Assembly (NCBI RefSeq): GCF_017347095.1
Contig: NZ_JADPRZ010000003.1
Coordinates: forward strand, 215,627 to 279,626
Reading direction: 5' to 3'
Length of the DNA: 64,000 bases
Origin: Sporosarcina sp. E16_8
Lineage (GTDB): Bacteria; Bacillota; Bacilli; Bacillales_A; Planococcaceae
The notes under the pieces are model-generated. The model ran no database searches and was not told where the DNA came from. It saw nothing but the letters and a program-made list of their open reading frames with translations. Positions 18,864 to 28,141 of the stretch are shown piece by piece (position 1 is the stretch's first letter; each line of letters opens with the position of its first letter). The position numbers were made by a program, and so were the translations under genes.

Positions 18864-18928
18864 CTTCCTCTCTTTTCTCTATATGACTAATTCTATAACG
18901 GTCTCACTTCATCCGCAACTATTTACTA

Positions 18929-19534
18929 TTACCATATGACAGTGTTCGATCTCTTCTTCCATACCCAATAAGCAAGCAAAATGCAGGCGATGGATAACCA
19001 AAATGTGAAGTAACCGATATGATCCATATGTTTCATCAAATCCAGATAAATCGGCATTTGGCCATAAACATAATCGATGACATCATTATGCAGTGTCCAA
19101 ACTGCCGCAATCACAATATGGATAAGTGAAAACCTATACAATGGGCTGTACAATACTGCCTGAAGCGCCATCGCAAAATGGGAGCCGATAAGCATCCAAC
19201 CCATCCATCCAATTGAACCTGTCTCGGCAAGCGTCAGGAGATTCATAACGACAGCCCATAAACCGTATTTAACAAGCGTTATAAGCGCGAGCGCTTCAAT
19301 TAGCTTAAAGTTCCTACCGATTAGCCAGCCGATGATGGCAAGCGTGAAAAACAGGCTTGCCGTGGGACTATCCGGCACAAAAACCCAAAACTTTGGCTCC
19401 GTGATTTTAAGTTGCCACATATACCAATCATAGCCGAATACCGTGCCGCTCAAGTTAATAAATAACAGAATCCAAAGAAATGATTTATGAGATAGGACGA
19501 GCCAAATCTTCTGTATAAATAAACCCATGGGCAC
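18929..19534 (-). CDS. ypjA: YpjA-like DUF1405 membrane protein
   Basis: A 201-residue membrane protein with five or six hydrophobic helices. It follows qcrC as ypjA does in B. subtilis, and DUF1405 proteins are consistently near qcr genes, which hints at a link to the bc complex. No catalytic motif is seen and the function is unknown. A 170-base gap with a terminator separates it from qcrC, so it may have its own promoter. Confidence 0.85.
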   Translation of the reverse strand: MPMGLFIQKIWLVLSHKSFLWILLFINLSGTVFGYDWYMWQLKITEPKFWVFVPDSPTASLFFTLAIIGWLIGRNFKLIEALALITLVKYGLWAVVMNLLTLAETGSIGWMGWMLIGSHFAMALQAVLYSPLYRFSLIHIVIAAVWTLHNDVIDYVYGQMPIYLDLMKHMDHIGYFTFWLSIACILLAYWVWKKRSNTVIW

Positions 19535-19570
19535 CTCTCCAAAGTAACGTAATATGTATCAACAAAAGTT

Positions 19571-19617
19571 AAAACGCCTGTTCAGCCCCGAAAAGCGCTG
19601 GAGTCTGGACGTGGAAT
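19571..19617. repeat. Short copy of dispersed GC-rich repeat
   Basis: AACGCCTGTTCAGCCCCGA followed by GCGCTGGAGTCTGGACG matches both ends of the longer copy at 51561-51660, as if the middle had been deleted. Confidence 0.6.
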
Positions 19618-19667
19618 ATCGTCTTTCGTAGATTATCCATATGCCTAGAACTATTTTATTTCCAAAG

Positions 19668-19706
19668 TAATAAAAAAAGAGTCAGTTTCCTGACTCTTTT
19701 TTGTTA
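19668..19706. terminator. Terminator of qcrABC
   Basis: AAAAAAGAGTCAG, loop TTTC, CTGACTCTTTTTT, directly after qcrC. Confidence 0.9.
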
Positions 19707-20471
19707 CTAGTTTTTCAAGCCTTCAATAAACTCGGCAAGTATTTGTAAATCTTCATCTGAGCCTTCCCAAGTTCCAGGAGGCATGTCGCCTTGTCCATCG
19801 TGCGCAATTGTCACGATTTCATCAGCAGTAAGACCTGTATTTACTAACGGCTTACCTAATCCACCCTGGAATGCATCACCGTGACAACCAATACAGCTCG
19901 CCCCAGCGTAGATTTGATAGCCTTCAGATTCTGTGTCGAATTCAACTTCTTCAACAATCGCACCTTGTATTTTCTGTTTATCCCAGTCATGGTTCACGTA
20001 TGATTCCCAAGTCAGGTAGAACAAAGCTGCGAATGAAAGAAGCATGAATGCAGTAGGAAGCGGACGTTTAAACGGACGGCGTTCCTTTGTAGTATCCATA
20101 AATGGAACAAGCATCAATGCGCCGAATGCTAGACCCGGCATGATAATAGCACCAATAATATTAAACGGTCCCGAAGCGAACTGATACTTCAACAATTGAT
20201 ACATAGATAGGAAATACCAGTCTGGAACCGGCATATACATCGTATCCGTCGGGTCCGCCTGACGTTCAAGCGGGGACGGATGAGCAACTGTCAATATTAA
20301 ATATCCAATAAGGAAAACGGCACCAATCAGCCATTCTTTCAAGAGGAAGTTAGGCCAGAAGGCTTCCGTTTTACCCGGATATTCTGAGTAATCTTTCGGG
20401 ACGTTCGGCATCTTGTTATTAGCCTTAATGCGCGAATCTCCGACAAATTTCATCCCTTTTCCGCGTTGCAT
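19707..20471 (-). CDS. qcrC: Menaquinol:cytochrome c reductase, fused subunit IV/cytochrome c
   Basis: Part of the bc complex that passes electrons from menaquinol to cytochrome c. The 254-residue protein joins a subunit IV-like part with three membrane helices (about residues 40-190) to a C-terminal cytochrome c domain with one haem motif CIGCH. Its first residues match the Bacillus QcrC N-terminus. AAGGAGGGG precedes the ATG. Last gene of qcrABC. Confidence 0.96.
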   Translation of the reverse strand: MQRGKGMKFVGDSRIKANNKMPNVPKDYSEYPGKTEAFWPNFLLKEWLIGAVFLIGYLILTVAHPSPLERQADPTDTMYMPVPDWYFLSMYQLLKYQFASGPFNIIGAIIMPGLAFGALMLVPFMDTTKERRPFKRPLPTAFMLLSFAALFYLTWESYVNHDWDKQKIQGAIVEEVEFDTESEGYQIYAGASCIGCHGDAFQGGLGKPLVNTGLTADEIVTIAHDGQGDMPPGTWEGSDEDLQILAEFIEGLKN

Positions 20472-20512
20472 AATGTCCCCTCCTTTTTAAAATCGTTGGA
20501 CTGCATTAAATC

Positions 20513-21187
20513 TTATAGCGGTCCTGAAATACCTTGTCTTCTGATCATGATAAAGTGTGCTGCAAGCAACCCAAGCAAAGCAGCCGGTAAGAAGAATACA
20601 TGAATCGCAAAGAATCGTGTTAATGTTTGTGCACCAAGAATCGTTGAGTCTCCTGCAAGGAGCACTTTAATTGATTCACCGATGAACGGAACTGAAGCCG
20701 CAATTTCAATTCCTACTTTCGTAGCGAACAATGCTTTCATGTCCCATGGTAATAGATATCCAGTGAAACCAAGGCCGAGCATGACGCCGAAGATCATTAC
20801 CCCGACAACCCAGTTAAGTTCACGTGGTTTCTTATAAGAGCCTGTAAAGAATACACGCAGCGTATGTAGGAACATCATAACGATAACAAGTGACGCTCCC
20901 CAGTGGTGCATCCCACGCACAATTTCACCGAATGCTACTTCATTTTGAAGGTAATAAACGGATTTCCATGCATTTTCAATGTCCGGTGTGTAATACATTG
21001 TAAGGAACATACCAGAAAGAATCTGGATGACAGTAATAAAGAATGTCAGTCCTCCGAAACAATAGATGAATGCAGAAAAGTGATGTGCAGGGTTTACGTG
21101 CTCAGGTACTTCGTGGTCAGCGATATCCCGCCAAATCGGGGTGATATCCAACCGTTCGTCAACCCAATCATAAATTTTATTTAGCAC
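20513..21187 (-). CDS. qcrB: Menaquinol:cytochrome c reductase, cytochrome b subunit
   Basis: 224-residue cytochrome b6-type subunit with four membrane helices that hold two b haems through paired histidines (GMHHWGASLVIVMMFLHTLRV and AIHVFFLPAALLGLLAAH). The start is GTG at 21187 with AAGGGGG upstream. Middle gene of qcrABC; size and order match B. subtilis. Confidence 0.97.
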   Translation of the reverse strand: MLNKIYDWVDERLDITPIWRDIADHEVPEHVNPAHHFSAFIYCFGGLTFFITVIQILSGMFLTMYYTPDIENAWKSVYYLQNEVAFGEIVRGMHHWGASLVIVMMFLHTLRVFFTGSYKKPRELNWVVGVMIFGVMLGLGFTGYLLPWDMKALFATKVGIEIAASVPFIGESIKVLLAGDSTILGAQTLTRFFAIHVFFLPAALLGLLAAHFIMIRRQGISGPL

Positions 21188-21210
21188 TTCGGTCGTACCC
21201 CCTTACATTT

Positions 21211-21714
21211 TTAAACTAATGTGTTCGGTTTTGTTTTTCCAAGATACACGAATCCGTCTTCGACTTTCACGTCAAATTCGTCAAGCGGTCCGAGCGGTGG
21301 TGTTCCTTTTACGTTCTCACCATTTTTCATATAACGTCCTGCGTGACATGGACAGAAAAATTGGTCTGAATGGTTTTCATCGCCGCCCCAGTTCACCGTA
21401 CAACCAAGGTGTTTACAAACAGGAGAAAGCGCGATGACCGTATCGCCTTCTCTATAAACCCAAGCAGTGTTTGACACGTCAGATTTATACCAGGCATCTT
21501 TGCGATCTTTGATAGTGAAATCGACACGAACCGGCATTTCCGTAAGCTCATCGAATTTTTGCGGAGTTAGGATGTAGTCTCCTTCATCTTTCTTCTGCAA
21601 GACAGGGTCGATTGCAAAACGGACCATCGGCATCAACATACCTGAAGCCATGAATCCACCAACACCCATAAGTGTATAACTCATGAATTGGCGTCTTGAC
21701 ACTTTCTTGCTCAT
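21211..21714 (-). CDS. qcrA: Menaquinol:cytochrome c reductase, Rieske iron-sulfur subunit
   Basis: 167 residues with a twin-arginine-type N-terminus (VSRRQFMSYTLMGVGG) and one membrane anchor. The outer [2Fe-2S] domain has both ligand boxes, CKHLGC and CPCHAG. The Rieske protein takes the first electron from menaquinol. First gene of the operon, with AGGAGGG before the ATG. Confidence 0.97.
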   Translation of the reverse strand: MSKKVSRRQFMSYTLMGVGGFMASGMLMPMVRFAIDPVLQKKDEGDYILTPQKFDELTEMPVRVDFTIKDRKDAWYKSDVSNTAWVYREGDTVIALSPVCKHLGCTVNWGGDENHSDQFFCPCHAGRYMKNGENVKGTPPLGPLDEFDVKVEDGFVYLGKTKPNTLV

Positions 21715-21787
21715 TATTTTCCCTCCTCTTACTTAAAGGTCAGTCCAACGGACATTCTTTTGCTAATTGTAATACTAGGACATATCT

Positions 21788-21816
21788 ATGATATATCAAT
21801 ACTAAAGGAAATTCAA
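21788..21816 (-). promoter_or_regulatory. Sigma-A promoter of qcrABC
   Basis: TTGAAT, 17-base spacer, TATCAT on the minus strand, about 75 bases before qcrA and after the ypiF stop. Confidence 0.6.
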
Positions 21817-21861
21817 TCCTGCTTTCCGAACCGATGAAAGTTTGTGAACAAATATCGAATT

Positions 21862-22311
21862 TTATTGCTCCGACCACTTTTCCATGAAGCGTGGTAAGGC
21901 TTGTCGAAGTTGATCCTCAATAATGGTTTTTCTTAATTGTGGATCCATGTTTTCAAGCGGAATCGACGGCAGCCAGATTACTTCACCATCTACTTTAATG
22001 CTTGTCCAGGCAGAGTCAGTCGTCAAGAAGAAAACGTGTTTAAATGGGGCTACCGAGAGGTCGCGGGATAGCGTTGCAGCCATCTCCGTCAAATCCGTTG
22101 ACGTCGTATAAGCAAATGGTGGCATCAGCATCATACGCCCTTTGAATTGCGTTTCAATGAACATCGTAAGATGCATCAGAAACTCTGAAGATGACGCACT
22201 TCTTTTCATATCCCCCGGCGTTGTCTCTACTTTAAGTAAGGGTACAATAAGTGTATCGATATATTCTATCTGTTGCAAATATGTATCCATATCTTGTGCA
22301 GTCCAGTTCAT
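21862..22311 (-). CDS. ypiF: YpiF-like DUF2487 protein
   Basis: 149-residue cytoplasmic protein with no signal or membrane segment. Position between ypiB and qcrA, and length, match B. subtilis YpiF. The function is unknown; its constant link to qcrABC suggests a role near the bc complex. The start has GGAGGT upstream. Confidence 0.85.
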   Translation of the reverse strand: MNWTAQDMDTYLQQIEYIDTLIVPLLKVETTPGDMKRSASSSEFLMHLTMFIETQFKGRMMLMPPFAYTTSTDLTEMAATLSRDLSVAPFKHVFFLTTDSAWTSIKVDGEVIWLPSIPLENMDPQLRKTIIEDQLRQALPRFMEKWSEQ

Positions 22312-22367
22312 TGCAAAATTACCTCCTTGAAAAATCAGTAAAGGACTCCACCAAATTGGGGGAGTCG

Positions 22368-22919
22368 TTAGTTCTTCGATACCTTCATGTCATTCAACAG
22401 TGCAGATAATGCGATAAACCGTTCCTTGTCATTTGTGTCAAGGGCTTCATCTACTCTTTTCATAAGCATATCAACGGTCATCAAAGCAGCACTTTCCTCA
22501 AGCAATTTCTCGGCAATTTCTCGGTCACCCTCGCTTACTTGTAAATAATCCGGAAGAAAAGGGTTTTCCTCCCGAACACTTGCATATTCCGGACAAGTAT
22601 GGCTGTTCGAAAAATTAAGTTGTATATACATCTTATCATCTGGATGAAGTCTTAAATCATGGAACGATTTCTCGGCATCAGCGGTCATTAAGTTCCCTTT
22701 ATAAAAGCGGAACGGAATGCTCTCTGAACCAGTCGTTGACATCACCATTGCCCTTGGACAGTAATGTGCTTCATCCGTAAAGTGAACGTTTTGTAGTAGT
22801 TGTTCATGGCTAAGAAGGTAATTTAAAATCCACACACATTCACGGCGCTTCAATTTGTAGCGCTTTAAGAACCATCGCACAAAGTCCTTTTTAGCAGCGA
22901 CAGGAACCATGGCCGTCAT
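22368..22919 (-). CDS. ypiB: YpiB-like UPF0302 protein
   Basis: 183 residues from the ATG at 22919, which lies directly after the ypiA stop and behind GAGGAGGTG; the longer open frame inside ypiA is rejected. Soluble helical protein of family UPF0302, with an IDEAL-like C-terminal segment (LLEESAALMTVDMLMKRVDEALDTND region). The IDEAL domain is known to bind the adaptor of the Mec/Clp system in other proteins; the role here is unknown. Confidence 0.88.
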   Translation of the reverse strand: MTAMVPVAAKKDFVRWFLKRYKLKRRECVWILNYLLSHEQLLQNVHFTDEAHYCPRAMVMSTTGSESIPFRFYKGNLMTADAEKSFHDLRLHPDDKMYIQLNFSNSHTCPEYASVREENPFLPDYLQVSEGDREIAEKLLEESAALMTVDMLMKRVDEALDTNDKERFIALSALLNDMKVSKN

Positions 22920-22920
22920 G

Positions 22921-24186
22921 TCACACCTCCTCGTCATTTTGTGCTTCCAGAAAAGCTCTCCAATTCTCATCGTCAGGATCAATCTCAACCAATTCTTTGA
23001 CTATTTTGAGGGCTTCATCACGTTTTCCTTCTTCAAGCAGGAATTTGGCGAAGTTCCCAAGAAAATCGTGGTCATCCTTCATCCCAATATATGCCTTACC
23101 ATAGGATGTGTATGCATCGTCATATTGTTCTTCACGTTCGTACGCATAGGCCATAAACGCATCCAATAAAGGAATGTCGACTTGATTATCTTGTGAGTAC
23201 GTAAGTAGATCGAGCAATTCAGGGCTTTGTTCTCTCTCATTGTACAGCGACGCAAGCGTAATAAGTGCATCAATGTATTCGGGATCGAGTGCCAATGCTT
23301 CTTTCAAATGTTCTTCCGCTTTTTCTGGAATACCTAATTTCAATGCTGATTTCCCAGCGGTCAATTGCAGTTCCTTATCAAATTCGTCTCTGCGGATTCC
23401 GTCTTTGAACATGTCGTAAGCTCTTTGGTCCTCACCTAATACTGACAAAGACTGTCCTGCCAGCATATAGGCAGAAAAATAATCTGGATCCATTTCAATT
23501 AAATCGTCGAGCAATGTGACCGCTCTTTCTGCATTGCCACTTTGGAAGTAGGCAAATGCCGCCCCGAAAAGTGTATCTGGCAAGGTATTATCTTGTAGCA
23601 TTTCTTCGTAGTAAGGTATTGCTTCTTCATAAGCAGCACCTGCGCTATATGTTTCCGCAAGCCTAGAAACAATGCGAATGCCGCCGATTTCATCCGTTTC
23701 ATCATTCAAATCAAGATACATCCGTGTAGCCTCTCCGTACTTCCCAGAATCAAGGAGCAATTCCGCATACGCAAACCGAATGACGGGCTCTTCCGGTACA
23801 AGTTCATGAGCTTCCTTAATCTTCGAAAGAGCTGCTTCTGCCATTCCGGACATCTGGTAATAATCCGCTAACGCTAAAAGCGCTTGAACATACTCCTCGT
23901 CTTCCGGACCCACATCGGTGAGAAGAAGAAGCGCTTCATCCTCTTCCCCAAGCTCAAGTAATGTACCGGCACGATCAATTTTCAACTGGGCCTCATCTGG
24001 TAAATGAAGTCGCAGCGTTTCAAAAAGACGATCAGCCTCTCCCATGAATCCGTAACTAGCAAATAAATCTGCCGCTTCATAGAGCAAATCAAAATCGGTC
24101 GACCCCGTTAACTGATCAATGACACCGGTGAGTACTTCTACATCACCTTCTAAAATAGTTCGTTCAATTTCTTCTAACTGTCCCAT
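22921..24186 (-). CDS. ypiA: YpiA-like TPR-repeat protein
   Basis: 421-residue acidic cytoplasmic protein made almost entirely of tetratricopeptide repeats (ten or more, for example EAAKLL/AYELFK-type helices from residue 35 to 410). It likely works as a scaffold; partners are unknown. Between aroA and ypiB as in B. subtilis, where ypiA, ypiB and ypiF follow aroE. Confidence 0.88.
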   Translation of the reverse strand: MGQLEEIERTILEGDVEVLTGVIDQLTGSTDFDLLYEAADLFASYGFMGEADRLFETLRLHLPDEAQLKIDRAGTLLELGEEDEALLLLTDVGPEDEEYVQALLALADYYQMSGMAEAALSKIKEAHELVPEEPVIRFAYAELLLDSGKYGEATRMYLDLNDETDEIGGIRIVSRLAETYSAGAAYEEAIPYYEEMLQDNTLPDTLFGAAFAYFQSGNAERAVTLLDDLIEMDPDYFSAYMLAGQSLSVLGEDQRAYDMFKDGIRRDEFDKELQLTAGKSALKLGIPEKAEEHLKEALALDPEYIDALITLASLYNEREQSPELLDLLTYSQDNQVDIPLLDAFMAYAYEREEQYDDAYTSYGKAYIGMKDDHDFLGNFAKFLLEEGKRDEALKIVKELVEIDPDDENWRAFLEAQNDEEV

Positions 24187-24224
24187 ATTTTCACCTGAAC
24201 TTTCAAAATGTATACATCAAGCTG

Positions 24225-25532
24225 TTATCGTTTTACATTTATCGAAACAACGAGCTTTTCCAAGTCCCTGAAAAATCCTGGATATGAAATAGCTATGCAC
24301 GACGGATCTTCAATTTGAATTGGATCTAACGCGACAAGTGCTGCAATTGCCGCCATCATGCCTAATCTATGATCACCGTAAGAATCAAGTGTGCCACCTG
24401 AGAGTTCCGTAGGTCCATGAATGATCATCCCATCGTCCGTCGCTTCGATATTTGCTCCCAACTTTTTCAACTCTGATGTTACTGCGGCAATTCTATCTGT
24501 CTCTTTGACCCGTAGTTCCCCGGCGTCTTTGATAACTGTTGTTCCTTCTGCCTGCGTTGCGAGCAAAGCGATAACAGGCAGCTCATCGATGAGCCTTGGT
24601 ATTAAGTCACCGCTGATTTCAGTACCATGCAATCCTTCGTAGGATACTTTTACAGTACCATACGGTTCGCCGGCTCCGTTAACTTCTTCAAGGATTTCAA
24701 CACATGCACCCATATTCGTAAGCACATCCAATATCCCTGTCCTTGTAGGATTAAGCCCGACATTCGTAAACGTAACAGAACTTCCCTTAATCATTGCAGC
24801 TGCAGCCATGAAGAAGGCAGCTGATGAAATATCACCTGGCACTAACACATTCTTGCCCCGGAGCATATTTCCGCCCTTGACACTAACGTTAGTTCCATCC
24901 ACCTGAACTTCTGCTCCAAATTGAAGTAGCATACGTTCAGTATGATCGCGCGAAACTGTCTTCTCACTAATAACAGTTGTCCCTTCCGCATTCAAACCAG
25001 CAAACAGAATAGCCGATTTTACTTGAGCGCTGGCAACAGGCATGTCGTATTCTATTGCAGAAAGCGGTCCACCCGTAATGGTAAGCGGTAGTAGATTGCC
25101 ATCTGGTTCTCCTACTACAGAAGCCCCCATGGACGACAAGGGTAGTGTAACTCTATTCATTGGACGCTTTGACAGCGATTCATCTCCTGTCAAAACGGAC
25201 TTGATAGTTGAGCCTGCGAGTATTCCAAGCATTAGACGTGCTGTCGTCCCTGAATTACCTGCATAAAGATCCTCAGAAGGCGTTTGCCATCCTTGCATTC
25301 CAGGGCTATCTACTGATACGTTAGTGCCATCCCTTTCAATTGATACGCCGAGTTGTCGAAAAATATCAATTGTTCGCAGGCAATCTTCTCCGTCCAAGAA
25401 TCCGGTAATTTGCGTTTTACCTTCAGCGATGGAACCGAGCATCACAGCCCGGTGCGATATCGATTTATCACCTGGAACTACCACATTACCCTTCAATTTT
25501 GGTTTATTGAACTCCACTAGTTTCGTCTCCAC
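24225..25532 (-). CDS. aroA: 3-phosphoshikimate 1-carboxyvinyltransferase (EPSP synthase)
   Basis: Sixth step of the shikimate pathway. About 435 residues; PGDKSISHRAVMLG near the start binds the substrates, and LYAGNSGTTARL, RPM, and the late YGDHRLGMM are present. The start is uncertain: TTG 25553 overlaps the tyrA stop, while GTG 25532 (chosen) or TTG 25535 follow a run of six G. Called aroE in B. subtilis. Downstream of tyrA in the aromatic cluster. Confidence 0.96.
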   Translation of the reverse strand: METKLVEFNKPKLKGNVVVPGDKSISHRAVMLGSIAEGKTQITGFLDGEDCLRTIDIFRQLGVSIERDGTNVSVDSPGMQGWQTPSEDLYAGNSGTTARLMLGILAGSTIKSVLTGDESLSKRPMNRVTLPLSSMGASVVGEPDGNLLPLTITGGPLSAIEYDMPVASAQVKSAILFAGLNAEGTTVISEKTVSRDHTERMLLQFGAEVQVDGTNVSVKGGNMLRGKNVLVPGDISSAAFFMAAAAMIKGSSVTFTNVGLNPTRTGILDVLTNMGACVEILEEVNGAGEPYGTVKVSYEGLHGTEISGDLIPRLIDELPVIALLATQAEGTTVIKDAGELRVKETDRIAAVTSELKKLGANIEATDDGMIIHGPTELSGGTLDSYGDHRLGMMAAIAALVALDPIQIEDPSCIAISYPGFFRDLEKLVVSINVKR

Positions 25533-25549
25533 CAAGAAAAGCCCCCCAT

Positions 25550-26650
25550 TCAAACTATGTACATACTAAAATTCATTGTTTTGGAAAGTGCGGATTTTGC
25601 TCGTTCCCGGTCATCAGTAGTTTGGAAGCTTATAACAAGAATTCCAAAGACATCTGTCCGCGTCTCAACGATTCGGATATTCGTTAAACTGATTCGTTCA
25701 TCCGCGAGTATTTTTGTGATTTCCGAAATGATACCAGGGTGATCCGGGATATCAATATGCAAATCAAATGTCATATAGAATGCACCTTGAGACGTAATCG
25801 GTAAGTCGTCTCGAAACTGTTTCGCCCCTGCAAAATAATCATATATTTCGTCGGGGTCATTCGATTTTAGCATATTTCGAACATTTTCCATCTCTTCAAG
25901 CCATCCGTCAAGCTGCTTTAACAACTCTTCCCTGTTCTGCGTCGTAATATCACGCCACATGATTGGATCTGCAGATGCAATTCGAGTCAAGTCGCGAAAT
26001 CCGCCTGCCGCAAGTTTTTTAACAAACGGTTGCTCTTCTTGTTGTGCTGACAGCCTTCCAACGAGGGAAGAAGCGACAAGATGCGGAAAATGGCTAACGA
26101 TTGCCGTCATCCGATCATGTTCTTCAGAATCGAGCACGACAATTTTACCTTTCGTTGGACCGAGTAGAATGCGGAGCTGCTCGACCTTTGCGCTGTCTGT
26201 TTGTGAATCTGGTGTTAATATGTAATACGCATTTTCAAATAGATGCTCTTTAGCAGCAGTTACCCCACTTTTATGAGAGCCCGCCATTGGATGGCCACCA
26301 ATAAACGTAATTCCACGTTCAAGCAATTGTCTTGCGGCATCCATGATTGGACCTTTTGTACTGCCCGTATCCGTCATAATGACGTCAGCTCTTAATTTCC
26401 AGTTGACTGCTTGATGCATCATTGCAACCGTCGTATTGACCGGCGTGGCAAAAATGATGACATCCGCATGTTCACATGCGTTCTCAATGGACGTGGCAAT
26501 TGTATCAATGATTCCCCTACGGAATGCTTGCTCCAACGTACTGAAGGATCGGTCGTACCCTATTACTTGCAGATCAGGGTTACGTTTCAAGGCAAGCCCG
26601 AGCGAACCACCAATCAGTCCAAGTCCAATTATCGCGACATTCGGTTTCAT
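25550..26650 (-). CDS. tyrA: Prephenate dehydrogenase
   Basis: Oxidative decarboxylation of prephenate to 4-hydroxyphenylpyruvate for tyrosine. 366 residues: Rossmann motif GLGLIGGSLGLAL, catalytic GGHPMAGSHKSG, and a C-terminal ACT domain (about residues 295-366) for feedback control. Its start touches the hisC stop. Confidence 0.96.
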   Translation of the reverse strand: MKPNVAIIGLGLIGGSLGLALKRNPDLQVIGYDRSFSTLEQAFRRGIIDTIATSIENACEHADVIIFATPVNTTVAMMHQAVNWKLRADVIMTDTGSTKGPIMDAARQLLERGITFIGGHPMAGSHKSGVTAAKEHLFENAYYILTPDSQTDSAKVEQLRILLGPTKGKIVVLDSEEHDRMTAIVSHFPHLVASSLVGRLSAQQEEQPFVKKLAAGGFRDLTRIASADPIMWRDITTQNREELLKQLDGWLEEMENVRNMLKSNDPDEIYDYFAGAKQFRDDLPITSQGAFYMTFDLHIDIPDHPGIISEITKILADERISLTNIRIVETRTDVFGILVISFQTTDDRERAKSALSKTMNFSMYIV

Positions 26651-27747
26651 ACGGCTGAACCCCTGGATTGCAACAATGTATCAAATGCCTTGAAGAAGTT
26701 GCTAGTCTGAGCTTCAGACCCAATCGTCACCCTTATATAGCCCGGAGTTCCAAGTGCATTGCCACTTCTAACGATGAATCCCTGTTGCAAAAGCTTTTCT
26801 GAAGCATCATCTGCATCAGTTGGCACTGCAATTAATACAAAATTCGTTTCAGAATCAAATAAATGCAGGTTGTTGTCAGAAGCGTACTGTGTAAACCGTT
26901 GCCTTTGTTCATGATTCAGGTTACGGCATTGTTCGATGAATGCTTCATTTCCAAGCGCTTTTTCCGCTACTACTAAACCTAGTGAGTTATTATTGAACGG
27001 GCTTCGCACTTTATTGAGATTAGAAATGACCTTCGGATGACCAACGGCATAGCCAACTCTAAAGGCCGCCAATCCGTATGCTTTGGAAAACGTCCGCAAA
27101 ATAATGATATTTGGGAATTCTTCTAGCAATGAAATTGAGTCGATATGCTCAGAGTCAGTAATGTATTCGAAATATGCTTCGTCAAGAACGACTAGGCTAT
27201 TTTCTGAAACTTGTTCAAGGAAACTCTTTAAAGCATCACTAGGAATCAAATTCCCGGTCGGATTATTCGGATTGCACAGCCAAACAACAGCCGTATCGCC
27301 ATTGATAGCTCCCAAGAATCCTTCCAAATCATGTTGTCCATCCTTCAATGGTACTTCACGGATTTCGGCCCCTTCGATTCTCGCATTATGGGCATATTGC
27401 GGGAATGTCGGTGCCGCCATAACCGTATTTACTCCTTTACCAAGGAGCGCCCTTGAAATAATCATAATGATCTCATCTGAGCCATTTCCGAATAACAATG
27501 ATGTTTCGTCAACTCCATGTTTCTCTGCAAGCTTCTTACGTAATCCACCCGCATAGCCGTCCGGATACATTTCATGCTGGATTGCTGCTGATGTCAAATA
27601 GTCTCTGACGGATGGTGCACAGCCATACGGATTTTCATTTGAAGCAAGTTTTACAACATCATTCAGACCGTATATACGTTTTGCTTCATCAATCGATCTG
27701 CCTGGTTTATAAGGTTGCATACTATCAAGCGCTTTTTTCCAGTTCAT
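26647..27747 (-). CDS. hisC: Histidinol-phosphate (and aromatic) aminotransferase
   Basis: PLP enzyme that in B. subtilis serves both histidine synthesis and transamination of phenylpyruvate and hydroxyphenylpyruvate, which fits its place beside tyrA. 366 residues: NPNNPTG, DEAYFEY and the PLP-lysine in TFSKAYGLAAFRVGY. The ATG at 27747 has CGGAGGG; the longer frame upstream runs into aroH. Only 28 bases follow aroH, so no trp genes lie between. Confidence 0.95.
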   Translation of the reverse strand: MNWKKALDSMQPYKPGRSIDEAKRIYGLNDVVKLASNENPYGCAPSVRDYLTSAAIQHEMYPDGYAGGLRKKLAEKHGVDETSLLFGNGSDEIIMIISRALLGKGVNTVMAAPTFPQYAHNARIEGAEIREVPLKDGQHDLEGFLGAINGDTAVVWLCNPNNPTGNLIPSDALKSFLEQVSENSLVVLDEAYFEYITDSEHIDSISLLEEFPNIIILRTFSKAYGLAAFRVGYAVGHPKVISNLNKVRSPFNNNSLGLVVAEKALGNEAFIEQCRNLNHEQRQRFTQYASDNNLHLFDSETNFVLIAVPTDADDASEKLLQQGFIVRSGNALGTPGYIRVTIGSEAQTSNFFKAFDTLLQSRGSAV

Positions 27748-27775
27748 AAAATTCCCTCCGGTCAATAGATATGAG

Positions 27776-28141
27776 TTACTTTTGTAAATCCGGTCGTAAC
27801 TTAACTGCGTTTTTTTGATAAATATGTTTAACATAACGTTGCGGAATATCAGTATTCACATGCATAAGTGCTCTGATGCATAATGGCATTGCCCCCGGAA
27901 CGTCCATTTCATGCGTACACATGACCGGAACGTACATCCATCCATCAATCGATCGAACTGCTTTTGCAGGAAAAGTCGATTTGATGTCCGTTGTCGTAGA
28001 GATAAGTACCGAAATGATATCCCCAGGCAAAATACTGTTCTCTATCGCCATTTCTTCAACCAATGCTTGCGTCGCTTCAAGAACGGCTTGTTCTACGTCA
28101 TTTTCGACTGTCGTTGCTCCCCTTAATCCTCTTACCATCAT
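27776..28141 (-). CDS. aroH: Chorismate mutase, AroH class
   Basis: Claisen rearrangement of chorismate to prephenate. 121-residue monofunctional mutase of the pseudo-alpha/beta-barrel trimeric type, with VRGLRGATTVE (active-site Arg), CIRALMHVNTD and the C-terminal LRPDL. Overlaps the aroB stop by four bases. Confidence 0.96.
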   Translation of the reverse strand: MMVRGLRGATTVENDVEQAVLEATQALVEEMAIENSILPGDIISVLISTTTDIKSTFPAKAVRSIDGWMYVPVMCTHEMDVPGAMPLCIRALMHVNTDIPQRYVKHIYQKNAVKLRPDLQK

